Assembly (NCBI GenBank): GCA_034927345.1
Contig: JAYFQE010000009.1
Coordinates: 62,001-126,000, forward strand
From: JAYFQE01 sp034927345
GTDB taxonomy: Bacteria > Bacillota > Clostridia > Saccharofermentanales > UBA5734
Direction: 5' to 3'
Length of the DNA: 64,000 bases
The translations under genes and the position numbers were made by a program. The notes under the pieces are model-generated. The model did not search any database and had not been told where the DNA came from. It was given only the letters and a program-made list of their open reading frames with translations. This document shows, one piece after another, positions 52,167 through 61,201 of the stretch (position 1 is its first letter; every line of letters begins with the position of its first letter).

Positions 52167-53546
52167 ATGAAGAAACCAAATCTTCTATTTTTCGGTATTG
52201 ACAGCCTGAGAGCGGATCATATGAGCCTTTATGGCTATTCCCGCCTGACGACCCCGAATATCGACCGTTATCTGAACGATGGCGGCATTGTTTTTGATCA
52301 TTGCTTCAGTCCGAGCATTCCGACCACGCCGGGTTATTCGTCCATGTTGACCGGTATGGATTGTTTTAATACCAATGTTGTGGCGCTTCGCCATGAAGGC
52401 AAGATCGCCGATGGCGTTAAATCTCTGGCCGAAGTGCTGAGAGAAAAGGACTATAACACGACTTGCATCGGTTTTACAGGCAATCCGGCAGCTCAGGGCT
52501 TCGACCGTTATCTGGATTATGAAGGCTGGAATGCCAGTCCCGATGGCCGCGCTCATAAAGCAGAGAACCTAAATGTCGTCGCTTCGTCCGAGATGGAGCG
52601 CCTGGCGGGTGAGGACAAGCCGTTTTTCCTGTTCCTCCGCCACATGGATCCCCATTCGCCTTATCTGCCGCCCGAGCCTTTTCACAAAATGTTCTACCAA
52701 AAAAATGAACTGGATCCGAATAATCATTCTTTGGAACCGGTGTATGCTTTTAAGCCGTTTTGCGATTATTTTTACAGCTGGTTCCCGGACGGCTGCACAG
52801 ACAAGGATTATATCATCGCGCAATATGACGCGGAAATCGCCTATATGGACAACTGTATCCAAACTTTGCTGGAAAAGCTCGACACGCTGGGCTTGAAAGA
52901 AAATACGATCGTGGTCTTCACGTCGGATCACGGCGAGACGCTTTATGATCATGACTGCTATTTCGATCATCATGGTATGTACGAGTGCACCCTGACGGTT
53001 CCTTTTGCCATTCGCTACGAGGGTAAAACCAAATCGATGCGTATGACGGACATCTGCCAGGTCAAGGATGTCATGCCGACGCTTCTTGACATGATGGGCA
53101 TAAAAACGAAGATCCGCTTCGACGGCCGCAATTTGATGAAACAGGTGCGCGGCGAGCCTTTGGCGCAGGAAAGCGAAATGTACATCACGGAATGCACCTG
53201 GATGCGCAAGCATGGCTGGCGGACACCGCAATGGAAATTGATGGTCGCCCTGGAGCCGGATTTCCATTATAAACCGGAAGTCGAGCTGTACGATCTGCTT
53301 AATGATCCGCAGGAATTGCACAACGTAGCCGAAGAGAATCCGGAAACCGTCGCTTATCTGCGGGAGCGGATGCTGGCGCACATAGCCGGCCGCACGGCCG
53401 CCACAGGCCGGGAAAATCCGATGGACACCAATTTGAACTGGCATGGCATGGGCTGCGGTCCTTTTAAGACATCCGATCAGGCATACAACACCATGCATAT
53501 CGGTGATCCGGCCGCGGCGCGACGCCTGCAAGCTAAAGGTAAATAA
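52167..53546 (+). CDS. Sulfatase-superfamily hydrolase with Thr at the nucleophile position
   Basis: 459 aa from ATG 52167, after AAAGGGGA. The alkaline-phosphatase/sulfatase fold is clear: LLFFGIDSLRADHMSLYGYS (metal Asp), VVFTSDHGETLYDH (metal Asp-His) and HHGMYE. Sulfatases have C/S-x-P-x-R at the nucleophile; here the equivalent segment is PSIPTTPGYSSMLTG, so Thr replaces Cys and the Arg is lost. It cannot carry formylglycine and may instead be a phosphohydrolase or phosphotransferase. No signal peptide, so cytoplasmic. Confidence 0.82.
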   Translation: MKKPNLLFFGIDSLRADHMSLYGYSRLTTPNIDRYLNDGGIVFDHCFSPSIPTTPGYSSMLTGMDCFNTNVVALRHEGKIADGVKSLAEVLREKDYNTTCIGFTGNPAAQGFDRYLDYEGWNASPDGRAHKAENLNVVASSEMERLAGEDKPFFLFLRHMDPHSPYLPPEPFHKMFYQKNELDPNNHSLEPVYAFKPFCDYFYSWFPDGCTDKDYIIAQYDAEIAYMDNCIQTLLEKLDTLGLKENTIVVFTSDHGETLYDHDCYFDHHGMYECTLTVPFAIRYEGKTKSMRMTDICQVKDVMPTLLDMMGIKTKIRFDGRNLMKQVRGEPLAQESEMYITECTWMRKHGWRTPQWKLMVALEPDFHYKPEVELYDLLNDPQELHNVAEENPETVAYLRERMLAHIAGRTAATGRENPMDTNLNWHGMGCGPFKTSDQAYNTMHIGDPAAARRLQAKGK

Positions 53547-53585
53547 CAAATACTACGGCTTTTTCAGCTGTCTGGAGGCAATAAA

Positions 53586-54596
53586 ATGCTCAGGGTTTGT
53601 GTGATCGGCCTTGGACCGATCGGGAATACGCATGCAACGGTTTATCAATCGCTGCCGGAAGTGGAGCTGGCCGGTGTCTGCGACCGGCAGGAAGACCGGG
53701 CCCGCAAGGCAGGCGAACGTTTCGGAGTTGCCTGGTATCTCGACGCCCAAACGATGCTTGATGAACTCAAGCCGGATCTGGTCAGCGTGGCAACCGGAGG
53801 GTTCGAATATTCCAGCGATCATTATGAACCGACCTTGCAGGCGCTGCATGCCGGCGCCCACGTCCTTTGCGAGAAGCCGATCTGCAACGATCTGGCCAAA
53901 GCGGAGGAAATGGTGCGTACGGCGAAGGAGCTGGACCGCTGTTTTGCACTTGATTTCAACCATCGCTTTACCCCGGCCGCGCGCACGGCCAAAGAGTGGC
54001 AGCGCGAAGGCCGTCTGGGCGAACTGCTTTTCCTGAATATGAACCTGTGGATCGGCCGGTTTGGCGAATTCGACACGGAGTTTTACCATTTGAAGGCTTT
54101 AAATCCGCACAGCGTGGATTTCGTCCGCCATTTCGGCGGCGATATCGAGGAAGTGCAGTGTTTTGCCATGAAAGCTGCCGGGCGGGATATCTATTCTACG
54201 CAATCGATGAACTTGCGTTTCGCTTGCGGAGCGGTCGGCCATATCACCAGTTCATACGATATCAGGCGCGGCCACCCTATGGAACGCTGCGAGGTTGCCG
54301 GAACAGAAGGCCGCCTGCTGGTGGAAGACATGTGGCGCGAGGCAACGCTCTATCCGGCGGATTCATGGGTCAAGCAGGTTTATACCAATCCGGTTTTCGG
54401 CGGTTACGGGCAATTTTTTGACACGTTTGCCGAACGGATCGCCACATTTGTCCGGGAAGTCGCAGCCGGCGTGAAGCCGGCCGATATTGACGGCAGCGGC
54501 CGCGACGGCCTGGAAGCCAGCCGGGTGATCCATGCGGCGATCGAATCGATCAAACGCGGCGGCCAGCCGGTCGCCGTGGCTGAGATCATCCGATAG
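53586..54596 (+). CDS. Gfo/Idh/MocA-family oxidoreductase 1
   Basis: 336 aa; GGAGG lies 8 nt before ATG 53586. The NAD(P)-binding motif is VCVIGLGPIGNTHA, and the catalytic Lys is in HVLCEKPICND (E-K-P). DFNHRFTPAA follows as usual in the family. The C-terminal alpha/beta domain covers residues about 130-336. It oxidises or reduces a sugar or cyclitol hydroxyl with NAD(P). Its paralogue is two genes downstream and shares G-x-I-G-N-T-H-A. Confidence 0.9.
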   Translation: MLRVCVIGLGPIGNTHATVYQSLPEVELAGVCDRQEDRARKAGERFGVAWYLDAQTMLDELKPDLVSVATGGFEYSSDHYEPTLQALHAGAHVLCEKPICNDLAKAEEMVRTAKELDRCFALDFNHRFTPAARTAKEWQREGRLGELLFLNMNLWIGRFGEFDTEFYHLKALNPHSVDFVRHFGGDIEEVQCFAMKAAGRDIYSTQSMNLRFACGAVGHITSSYDIRRGHPMERCEVAGTEGRLLVEDMWREATLYPADSWVKQVYTNPVFGGYGQFFDTFAERIATFVREVAAGVKPADIDGSGRDGLEASRVIHAAIESIKRGGQPVAVAEIIR

Positions 54597-54650
54597 GCGG
54601 CGCAGGGTCCAGCAGCCGGATCATCCGGCAGACAGGGGGATTCAAACATC

Positions 54651-55508
54651 ATGAATGCGAATATGACGCTGGCGTCAGATTATTTTGATGCGGACGAATT
54701 CCCGCTGCAGGTGATCAAGAATGAACATCACGGCACAACCAATCTGCATCGCCACGAGTTTTTCGAGCTGGTTTTTATCGACCACGGCGTAGCGCTGCAC
54801 AGCCATGAAGGGAAAACCCAGATTTTAACGGCCGGCGATGTGTTTATTATCTTTCCGGGTGAAGTGCACAGCTACATCAGCGCTAATAATACCGGGCTTT
54901 ATAATTGCCTTTTCATGGCCGAGGCGTTTGCCGGGCTGGAAAAAGAGCTGGAATCGGTGCATGAACTGGACTGGCTTGTCAACCGGCAGCCGCGGACTGT
55001 TTTCGAACGGGTGCATGCCGGCTTGACGGAACGGCAGGAATTGGTTCTGGTTCTGGAGCAAATTATCTGGGAAAAACTCAATCGGCCTATCGGCTGGGCT
55101 TTGAAGCTTAAATCTTTGCTGTTGTCGGTTTTTGTGATATACGCGCGTCTGTGCAGTAAACGCCAACTGAGCAACAGCGAGGTCAACGCAAATTTTCGCC
55201 AGATCATCAAAGCGGTTACCTTTATCGAACAGCATTACAATCAGGAAGTAGCTGTCGACGATATGGCGCGCGAGGCCGGCTTGTCCGTCGGTTATCTGTC
55301 GCGTCAGTTCAAGAACTATCTGGGAACTTCGCCGTCGGAATATGCGCGGAATTTCCGCATTGCCAAAGCGGCCGAGATGTTGCGGATGAATGACAAGTCG
55401 GTCGCCGACGTGGCGCGGGAATTGGGCTTTGGCGACATCGCGCTGTTTTCCCGGCAGTTCCGTCAGGTGACCGGCGTTTCACCGACCGGTTTCCGAAAAA
55501 ACCAATAA
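54651..55508 (+). CDS. AraC-family transcriptional regulator with cupin sensor
   Basis: 285 aa; GGGGGA lies about 10 nt before ATG 54651. Residues about 15-140 are the cupin ligand-binding domain (HRHEFFELVFIDHGVALHSH, ILTAGDVFIIFPGEVHSYIS). The C-terminus is a double HTH of the AraC type (DMAREAGLSVGYLSRQFKNY and VADVARELGFGDIALFSRQF). It is in the middle of the sugar operon and on the same strand, so it probably activates the operon when the sugar is present. Confidence 0.93.
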   Translation: MNANMTLASDYFDADEFPLQVIKNEHHGTTNLHRHEFFELVFIDHGVALHSHEGKTQILTAGDVFIIFPGEVHSYISANNTGLYNCLFMAEAFAGLEKELESVHELDWLVNRQPRTVFERVHAGLTERQELVLVLEQIIWEKLNRPIGWALKLKSLLLSVFVIYARLCSKRQLSNSEVNANFRQIIKAVTFIEQHYNQEVAVDDMAREAGLSVGYLSRQFKNYLGTSPSEYARNFRIAKAAEMLRMNDKSVADVARELGFGDIALFSRQFRQVTGVSPTGFRKNQ

Positions 55509-55605
55509 GGACGCGCTTCGTGAAACGGCTGCTTTTCTGCAGAAAGAAAGTCAACAAAAATCAAAATGATCTTGACAGAGATCAATGAATCAGGAGGATA
55601 AGGAA

Positions 55606-56709
55606 ATGGCATTAAAAATCGGTCTGGTCGGCATGGGCGGCATAGGGAATACGCATGCCGACGTATACAGCAAGGATGACCTGGCGAATCTGGTAGCCGT
55701 CTGCGATGTCAAGCAGGACCGCGCCGATGCGGCTGCTGAAAAATACGGCGTGCCGGCATATTATTCGCTGCAGGATATGCTGAAGGCAAAGCCGGAACTG
55801 GATATCGTCGATGTGACGACATCCGGCTATGAAAACGGCAGCTGGCACTATGTGCCGGCGATGGAGGCATTGGCGGCCGGCAAGCATGTCCTTTGTGAAA
55901 AGCCGATTTCCAACGATGTCCGCGAAGCCCGGGAAATGGTGCGTTTTGCCGCCAGTCAAAACCGTTATCTGGGCTGCAACCTGAACCATTTTTTCACCAA
56001 GCCGGCCTCGCGCGGCGAACAACTCATTGCCGACGGTAAGATTGGCGAACCGGTTTATATTATTCATAAAATGGGCTTCAACGGCGGCGAAGCAGGCTAC
56101 GGCGGCGTGGGCTCCCTGCGCTGGCAGCGTCCTTATTCGCACCTGAAAGCCTTTCTGGCGCATCCTTTCTCGGTCATGCGTCATTTCGGCGGCGATATCA
56201 CTCATATCCAGGCTTATCTGAACAAACCCGGCGTCCGCAAGACGGCCGATGACCTGATGTATTCGATCAACAGCATTCATGTCCGTTTTGAAAACGGCAG
56301 CACCGGCTATCTCCTGTCCCAGCGCGGCGACGCCATGTTCGGCCTGGGCGGCTGGTGGAGCTTTGAGATGGCCGGCACCAAAGGCACTTTTGTTATCGAA
56401 AATTGTGTGGAGAAGCTTTATTACTGGGACGCGGAAGCGCCCAAGAGTTCGATGGCCACTCCGGAACCTAACGAGGTGCTCGATACCGGCATAACCGATT
56501 TCGGCGCGACATTCCCGGCCCGCATCCACGCGTATCTGGAAGATGTGACCAATCAAGTGCCGCTTGAGCTGCTGCGCGCTTCAGGCCGCGACGCTCTGGC
56601 AACGCTGGAATACACCTTCGCCGCGATCCGTTCCTTTGAGGAGGGCGGAACGGTAGTCCGTCCGGAACCGCTGCCCAATCTGCATGGAGACATCTATAAA
56701 CCGATTTAA
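55606..56709 (+). CDS. Gfo/Idh/MocA-family oxidoreductase 2
   Basis: 367 aa from ATG 55606, with AGGAGG at its usual distance. NAD(P)-binding motif IGLVGMGGIGNTHADVY, E-K-P in HVLCEKPISNDV, and NLNHFFTKPA. It is 30 residues longer than its paralogue, mostly between about residues 150 and 190, which will change its active-site pocket. The two enzymes probably work at different steps on the same sugar. Confidence 0.9.
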   Translation: MALKIGLVGMGGIGNTHADVYSKDDLANLVAVCDVKQDRADAAAEKYGVPAYYSLQDMLKAKPELDIVDVTTSGYENGSWHYVPAMEALAAGKHVLCEKPISNDVREAREMVRFAASQNRYLGCNLNHFFTKPASRGEQLIADGKIGEPVYIIHKMGFNGGEAGYGGVGSLRWQRPYSHLKAFLAHPFSVMRHFGGDITHIQAYLNKPGVRKTADDLMYSINSIHVRFENGSTGYLLSQRGDAMFGLGGWWSFEMAGTKGTFVIENCVEKLYYWDAEAPKSSMATPEPNEVLDTGITDFGATFPARIHAYLEDVTNQVPLELLRASGRDALATLEYTFAAIRSFEEGGTVVRPEPLPNLHGDIYKPI

Positions 56710-56717
56710 GGAAAATG

Positions 56718-58112
56718 ATGACGATGAAGGCCAGAACCCCCAACTTTTTACTGTTGGTCGCCGATCAGCACCGCTGGGATTGTGTCGGCGCAGCCGGCCG
56801 TTTATCCATTCGAACCCCCAATCTCGACCGATTGGCAGCGGACGGCGCTTTTTTCGAACAGGCTTATACGCCGATTCCCGTTTGCGCGCCGGCCCGGCAG
56901 GCTTTGCTGTCCGGGCTGGCGCCGGACGAATTGGGAGCCCTGTGGAACCCGGATTTTTTACCGACGCCGACGCTGGCGCCGGATGACGGCTTTTATACGG
57001 CGGTATTAGCGCAGGCCGGCTATTGCTGTTCTCTGGTCGGTAAATGGAATACGTCGCTGACCCATCAGCCTGCCGATTTCGGATTTACGCATCATATCGA
57101 TTATAGCGGATACAACAGCTTGCTTAAGGAAAAATACCCGGACTTGACTTATCGGAACGGCTGGTTCGGCGAACCGAGTCCGGTTGCGCTCGAGGACAGC
57201 AAGACTCACTGGGCGGCGCGTGAGGCTTGCAGCCTGATTGAGGCAAGCAGCCGGCGCAGCGAACCCTGGCTGGTCCGCGTTGACTTTTCCGATCCGCATC
57301 TGCCATGCCATCCTTCTGAACCGTTTGCTTCCTCTGTTGATCCGGATGGCTTGGAACCCTGGGACAGCTTCGGCGATACACTGGACCATAAACCGTATAT
57401 TCAGCGCCAGCAGATTATCAACTGGCATTTGGAAGGACGGTCCTGGGCCGACTGGCGGTCAACGGTCGCCTGCTACTATGCCATGGTCGGCCAGATTGAC
57501 GACGCGGTCGGCCTGATGCTCAATAAATTGGATGAACTCGGCCTGCGGCAGGATACGGTCGTCATCTATACGACCGATCACGGCGACCTGTGCGGCGGCC
57601 ATGGCATGCTGGACAAGCATTATGTCCTGTATGACGATGTAACCCGGGTCCCTTTGATTATACGCTGGCCGGCGCAGATCGCGGCCGGGCAGCGCATCCC
57701 CGAATATGTTTCCAGCTGCCTGGATATCGGAGCGACAATCGGCTCCCTGAGCGGGCTGCCGGATGTAAAACCGGGGCATGGCCGATCCCTGGCCCCTCTG
57801 CTGCAAGGGACGCGGCAGCCGGAACGCGATTTCGCCGTATGCTCCGGCAACGGCCAGCAATTTGGCCTTTATACCCAACGCAGCATCCGCACCGCGGAAT
57901 GGCTGTATGTCTGGAACCTGACCGATCATGACGAATTATACGATGTCGGCAAGGATCCCGGCCAGAAAATCAACCGGGCTGATCGACCAGAACTTCAGGA
58001 TGTGATCCATAGCTTGCGCCGCCGGCTGCACGCCGAATTGATCCGCCGCGGCGACCCCTTTGCCCGAAGCGGCTGGCTGGAAGGCCAACTGCTGGAAAAT
58101 AGAAAAATTTGA
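56718..58112 (+). CDS. Cys-type sulfatase, cytoplasmic
   Basis: 464 aa from ATG 56718, 5 nt after AAGGA; ATGs at 56715 and 56724 are equally possible. The sulfatase motif C-x-P-x-R is intact as PVCAPARQALLSG near residue 60, so Cys would be turned into formylglycine. Metal residues are in FLLLVADQHRWDCVG and YTTDHGDLCGGHGM. No signal peptide is present. A cytoplasmic sulfatase next to a sugar ABC importer implies the sulfated sugar enters the cell intact. No sulfatase-maturing enzyme (anSME or FGE) is in the window. Confidence 0.88.
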   Translation: MTMKARTPNFLLLVADQHRWDCVGAAGRLSIRTPNLDRLAADGAFFEQAYTPIPVCAPARQALLSGLAPDELGALWNPDFLPTPTLAPDDGFYTAVLAQAGYCCSLVGKWNTSLTHQPADFGFTHHIDYSGYNSLLKEKYPDLTYRNGWFGEPSPVALEDSKTHWAAREACSLIEASSRRSEPWLVRVDFSDPHLPCHPSEPFASSVDPDGLEPWDSFGDTLDHKPYIQRQQIINWHLEGRSWADWRSTVACYYAMVGQIDDAVGLMLNKLDELGLRQDTVVIYTTDHGDLCGGHGMLDKHYVLYDDVTRVPLIIRWPAQIAAGQRIPEYVSSCLDIGATIGSLSGLPDVKPGHGRSLAPLLQGTRQPERDFAVCSGNGQQFGLYTQRSIRTAEWLYVWNLTDHDELYDVGKDPGQKINRADRPELQDVIHSLRRRLHAELIRRGDPFARSGWLEGQLLENRKI

Positions 58113-58123
58113 GGAGAACAGGT

Positions 58124-59380
58124 ATGAAAAAAGCACTCATTATCTTCATGGTCCTGATCATGGCGATGACCGGCCTGGCTTCAGGATGTCAAACCGGCGC
58201 GGCAAATTCCGGCAGTCCTGTGACGCTGAAATTCGTCCGCATCGGCAATGATGAAGCAGAAGCCAATTACTGGAAACGGCTGATTACGGATTTCAATGCT
58301 AAAAATTCCGGAATTGTCGTCGAGTATGACGACGCGGCCATCGGCGAAGCCATGGAAACCAAGCTGAATTCTATGTTCAGCGCCGGCATGGGTCCGGATA
58401 TTATCGGCCATGGCATCATGTCGGTAGCGGCCCGCGCCGAAGCGAAAAATTACCAGCCCATCACCAAGTATTTCAACGAATGGGAAGGAAAAGACGACTT
58501 GATGGCCAGCGTATTGGCCAATGGAACCTATAAAGGCGAAATTTACGGCCTGGCCTATTCAACGACGCCGTTTGTCTTTGCTTATCGGAAGGATTTGTTC
58601 ACGGCGGCGGGGCTGGATCCGGAAAATCCGCCGGCAACCTGGGACGAATTGAAATCGGACGCCCTGAAATTGACCGTCAAGGACAGCTCCGGCCAGATCA
58701 CGCAATCAGGTTTTGCCTTCCCTAAATCAGCCGGCAATTTTGTCGAGTTTGACACGCTGGTTTTTGGCAATGGCGGCTTATTCTATGACAATGACGGAAA
58801 TCCGACGCTGAATACGGCCGATAAGGTTGAAACCCTGGATTTTCTGGCCAGTTTCGTCAATGATGTCGGCATTCCCTACAACAGCAACGAAACCAACCCT
58901 TTTGTCGCCGGTACGGCGGCCATGACCCTGATCAACAACGTCGCGCTGACGCCGATGCTGAAGAACGCCGATTATCAAGGCAAAATCGGCATAGCCCTGC
59001 CGCCGTCCAACAAGGAACCCGCTACTTTCTGCGGCTGCAACATGCTGTTTATCGGCGGCGACTGCAAGAACGCGGACCAGGCCTTTAAATTCATCGCTTT
59101 TGCGCTGACCAAAGAAGAAGTGCTGACCCGGGCGAAAGAACTGAATATCCCGGTTACCCGCCAATCGCAGGTCGACGCTTTTGTCGCGTTGGATCCGATG
59201 AATAAAATCCGCTCCGAATGCGTAGCCAAAGGCATCGGCATGCCCCGAACCACTTGGGCCGCTTCCTTCCAGAAGGTCAGAAATGATCTGGTGCAGCAAG
59301 TCCTTTATTCGAAAAAACCAGCCGCGGAAGCTTTGGCCGCCGCACAGCAGACTTTAGAAAAAGAGATCGCAGCAGATTAA
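58124..59380 (+). CDS. ABC sugar importer, substrate-binding lipoprotein
   Basis: 418 aa from ATG 58124, with GAGGAG 8 nt upstream. Residues 1-22 are a lipoprotein signal ending in lipobox LASGC. The two-lobe family 1 sugar-binding fold is seen (VTLKFVRIGNDEAEANYWKR, DIIGHGIMSVAARAEA, YGLAYSTTPFVFAYRKDLF). It sits on the outer face of the membrane, captures the sugar and delivers it to the two permeases encoded next. Confidence 0.93.
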   Translation: MKKALIIFMVLIMAMTGLASGCQTGAANSGSPVTLKFVRIGNDEAEANYWKRLITDFNAKNSGIVVEYDDAAIGEAMETKLNSMFSAGMGPDIIGHGIMSVAARAEAKNYQPITKYFNEWEGKDDLMASVLANGTYKGEIYGLAYSTTPFVFAYRKDLFTAAGLDPENPPATWDELKSDALKLTVKDSSGQITQSGFAFPKSAGNFVEFDTLVFGNGGLFYDNDGNPTLNTADKVETLDFLASFVNDVGIPYNSNETNPFVAGTAAMTLINNVALTPMLKNADYQGKIGIALPPSNKEPATFCGCNMLFIGGDCKNADQAFKFIAFALTKEEVLTRAKELNIPVTRQSQVDAFVALDPMNKIRSECVAKGIGMPRTTWAASFQKVRNDLVQQVLYSKKPAAEALAAAQQTLEKEIAAD

Positions 59381-60306
59381 TGATGAAGCCGGGTCAACGG
59401 ACATCCGCAGAATCTAAAAAGAACCGGCGCAGGCTGGGCGGCGACGCGCGCGCCGCCTACCTGCTTATTCTGCCTTTTTTTATCTTTTTTACTTGTTTTG
59501 TTCTTTATCCTTTATTGCAAAATTTCTGGTATAGTCTGACCAATTATAATCTGGCTGAGCGTTCTTTCATCGGTCTGGCGAATTACCGCCGGCTGCTGGA
59601 AGACGCCAGCTTTTTGCATGCGGTGCGCAACACCCTGGTCTATGCTTTGTTTTCTATAGCCCCGATGATGTTTTTGGGCTTTATCGCCGCGCTCTGCGTC
59701 GATGGCCGCGGCCGGGCGATCGTGGCCTGCCGGGCTGTATTGATTTTCCCTTATGTGTTGTCGATGGTCTCGGTTTCCATGATTTGGCTCTATATGTTCG
59801 AGCCGGCCTCCGGCATCTTTAACAAAATCCTTAATTTTTGCGGCCTGCCCGGAAGCGATTGGCTGTTTGATGAGCAATTGGCTTTACCCTGTCTCGTCAT
59901 GATGAATATCTGGAAGAACATCGGCTATGTGATGATGATCGATCTGGCAGCTTTACAGGGCGTGCCGCAGAGCCTGTATGAAGCGGCGCGCGTGGACGGC
60001 GCCGGATCGTTCCGGCGTATCCTGCATATTACGCTGCCGGCCATCCGCCCGGTCAGTTACTTTTTACTGGCGACGCTGTCGATCGAGTGTTTCAAGACCT
60101 TCGAACAAGTCCGCATCATGACTAACGGAGGTCCGGTTGACGCGACGACGACGATTACCCATCAGATTTATATGCGGGCTTTTTCCGAGTTTAAGTTAGG
60201 TTATGCTTCCGCGATGTCGGTCGTGCTCTTTTTTATGGTTCTGGTTGTAACCTTGATCAATCTGCGGATCGGCGGCCAATTGGACGATCCGGGAACGGAG
60301 TCCTGA
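59380..60306 (+). CDS. ABC sugar importer permease 1 (MalF-type)
   Basis: 308 aa; ATG 59380 overlaps the preceding stop by 1 nt. Six membrane segments, with the cytoplasmic EAA loop YEAARVDGAGSFRRILHITL that docks to the ATPase. Pairs with the next gene. No ATPase gene lies in the operon, so a shared MsmK/UgpC-type ATPase encoded elsewhere is expected. Confidence 0.93.
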   Translation: MMKPGQRTSAESKKNRRRLGGDARAAYLLILPFFIFFTCFVLYPLLQNFWYSLTNYNLAERSFIGLANYRRLLEDASFLHAVRNTLVYALFSIAPMMFLGFIAALCVDGRGRAIVACRAVLIFPYVLSMVSVSMIWLYMFEPASGIFNKILNFCGLPGSDWLFDEQLALPCLVMMNIWKNIGYVMMIDLAALQGVPQSLYEAARVDGAGSFRRILHITLPAIRPVSYFLLATLSIECFKTFEQVRIMTNGGPVDATTTITHQIYMRAFSEFKLGYASAMSVVLFFMVLVVTLINLRIGGQLDDPGTES

Positions 60307-60307
60307 C

Positions 60308-61186
60308 ATGCGGCGGCGGGTGTTTCAATGGCGGCGTTTGCCGGGTGTCCTGATTCTGGCTGTATTTTTACTGGCAGCCGGATTCCCGTTCCTGGTCATG
60401 CTGTCGGTTTCGCTTCAGGATATGGACCAGATTTATGCATCGGGCCTGTCATTATGGCCTGATCCCCTGGTTTGGGACAATTACCGCCGGGCGCTGACCG
60501 GCGGCAACTGGCCCCGTTATCTGGGCAACAGCTTTTTTGTGGCCGGTGTGGCGACGGCGATCAGTCTATTTATCAACGCCATGACCGGCTATGCTTTTGC
60601 CAGAATCCGCTTCCCTTACCGCCGGGCTCTGTTTGTTCTGGTCTTGGCCGGCATGATGATTCCGACCCAGGTGACCCTGGTGCCGCTGTTTATCATGATC
60701 CGTCATTTTCCCCTCGCCGGAGGCAACAACCTGTTCGGACAGGGCGGCACCGGTCTGGTTGATACGCTGACGGGGTTGATCTTGCCATATGCCGCCGGTT
60801 CTTTCGGCGTTTTTATGTGCCGGCAGTTTTATGTTCTTTTTCCGGCAGAATTGGATGAAGCGGCGAAAATTGACGGCTGCAGCCGGTTCGGCGCCTTCAT
60901 ATCCATTTATTTACCTTTATCGGCGCCGGTGCTGGGCGCTCTGGCAGTCCTGAAGTTTACCGGCGCCTGGAATGAATATACCTGGCCGCTGGTTATGACA
61001 AATACCGGATCGGACCGCATTACAACCGTTCAGCTGGCCCTGACCCGCTTCCGAAATGAAGGGGAGATATTCTGGAACCAGCTGATGGCGGCGACTCTGA
61101 CATCGACGCTGGTGATTCTGGCGGTTTTTTTATCCATGCAGAAATATTTTGTCAGCGGACTACTGGCCGGCAGTATCAAAGAGTAA
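60308..61186 (+). CDS. ABC sugar importer permease 2 (MalG-type)
   Basis: 292 aa; GGAG lies 8 nt before ATG 60308. Six membrane segments, and the EAA loop DEAAKIDGCSRFGAFISIYL. It ends the sugar operon and converges on lplA, 15 bp away. Confidence 0.93.
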   Translation: MRRRVFQWRRLPGVLILAVFLLAAGFPFLVMLSVSLQDMDQIYASGLSLWPDPLVWDNYRRALTGGNWPRYLGNSFFVAGVATAISLFINAMTGYAFARIRFPYRRALFVLVLAGMMIPTQVTLVPLFIMIRHFPLAGGNNLFGQGGTGLVDTLTGLILPYAAGSFGVFMCRQFYVLFPAELDEAAKIDGCSRFGAFISIYLPLSAPVLGALAVLKFTGAWNEYTWPLVMTNTGSDRITTVQLALTRFRNEGEIFWNQLMAATLTSTLVILAVFLSMQKYFVSGLLAGSIKE

Positions 61187-61201
61187 GCGGAACCGCTCTG
61201 A

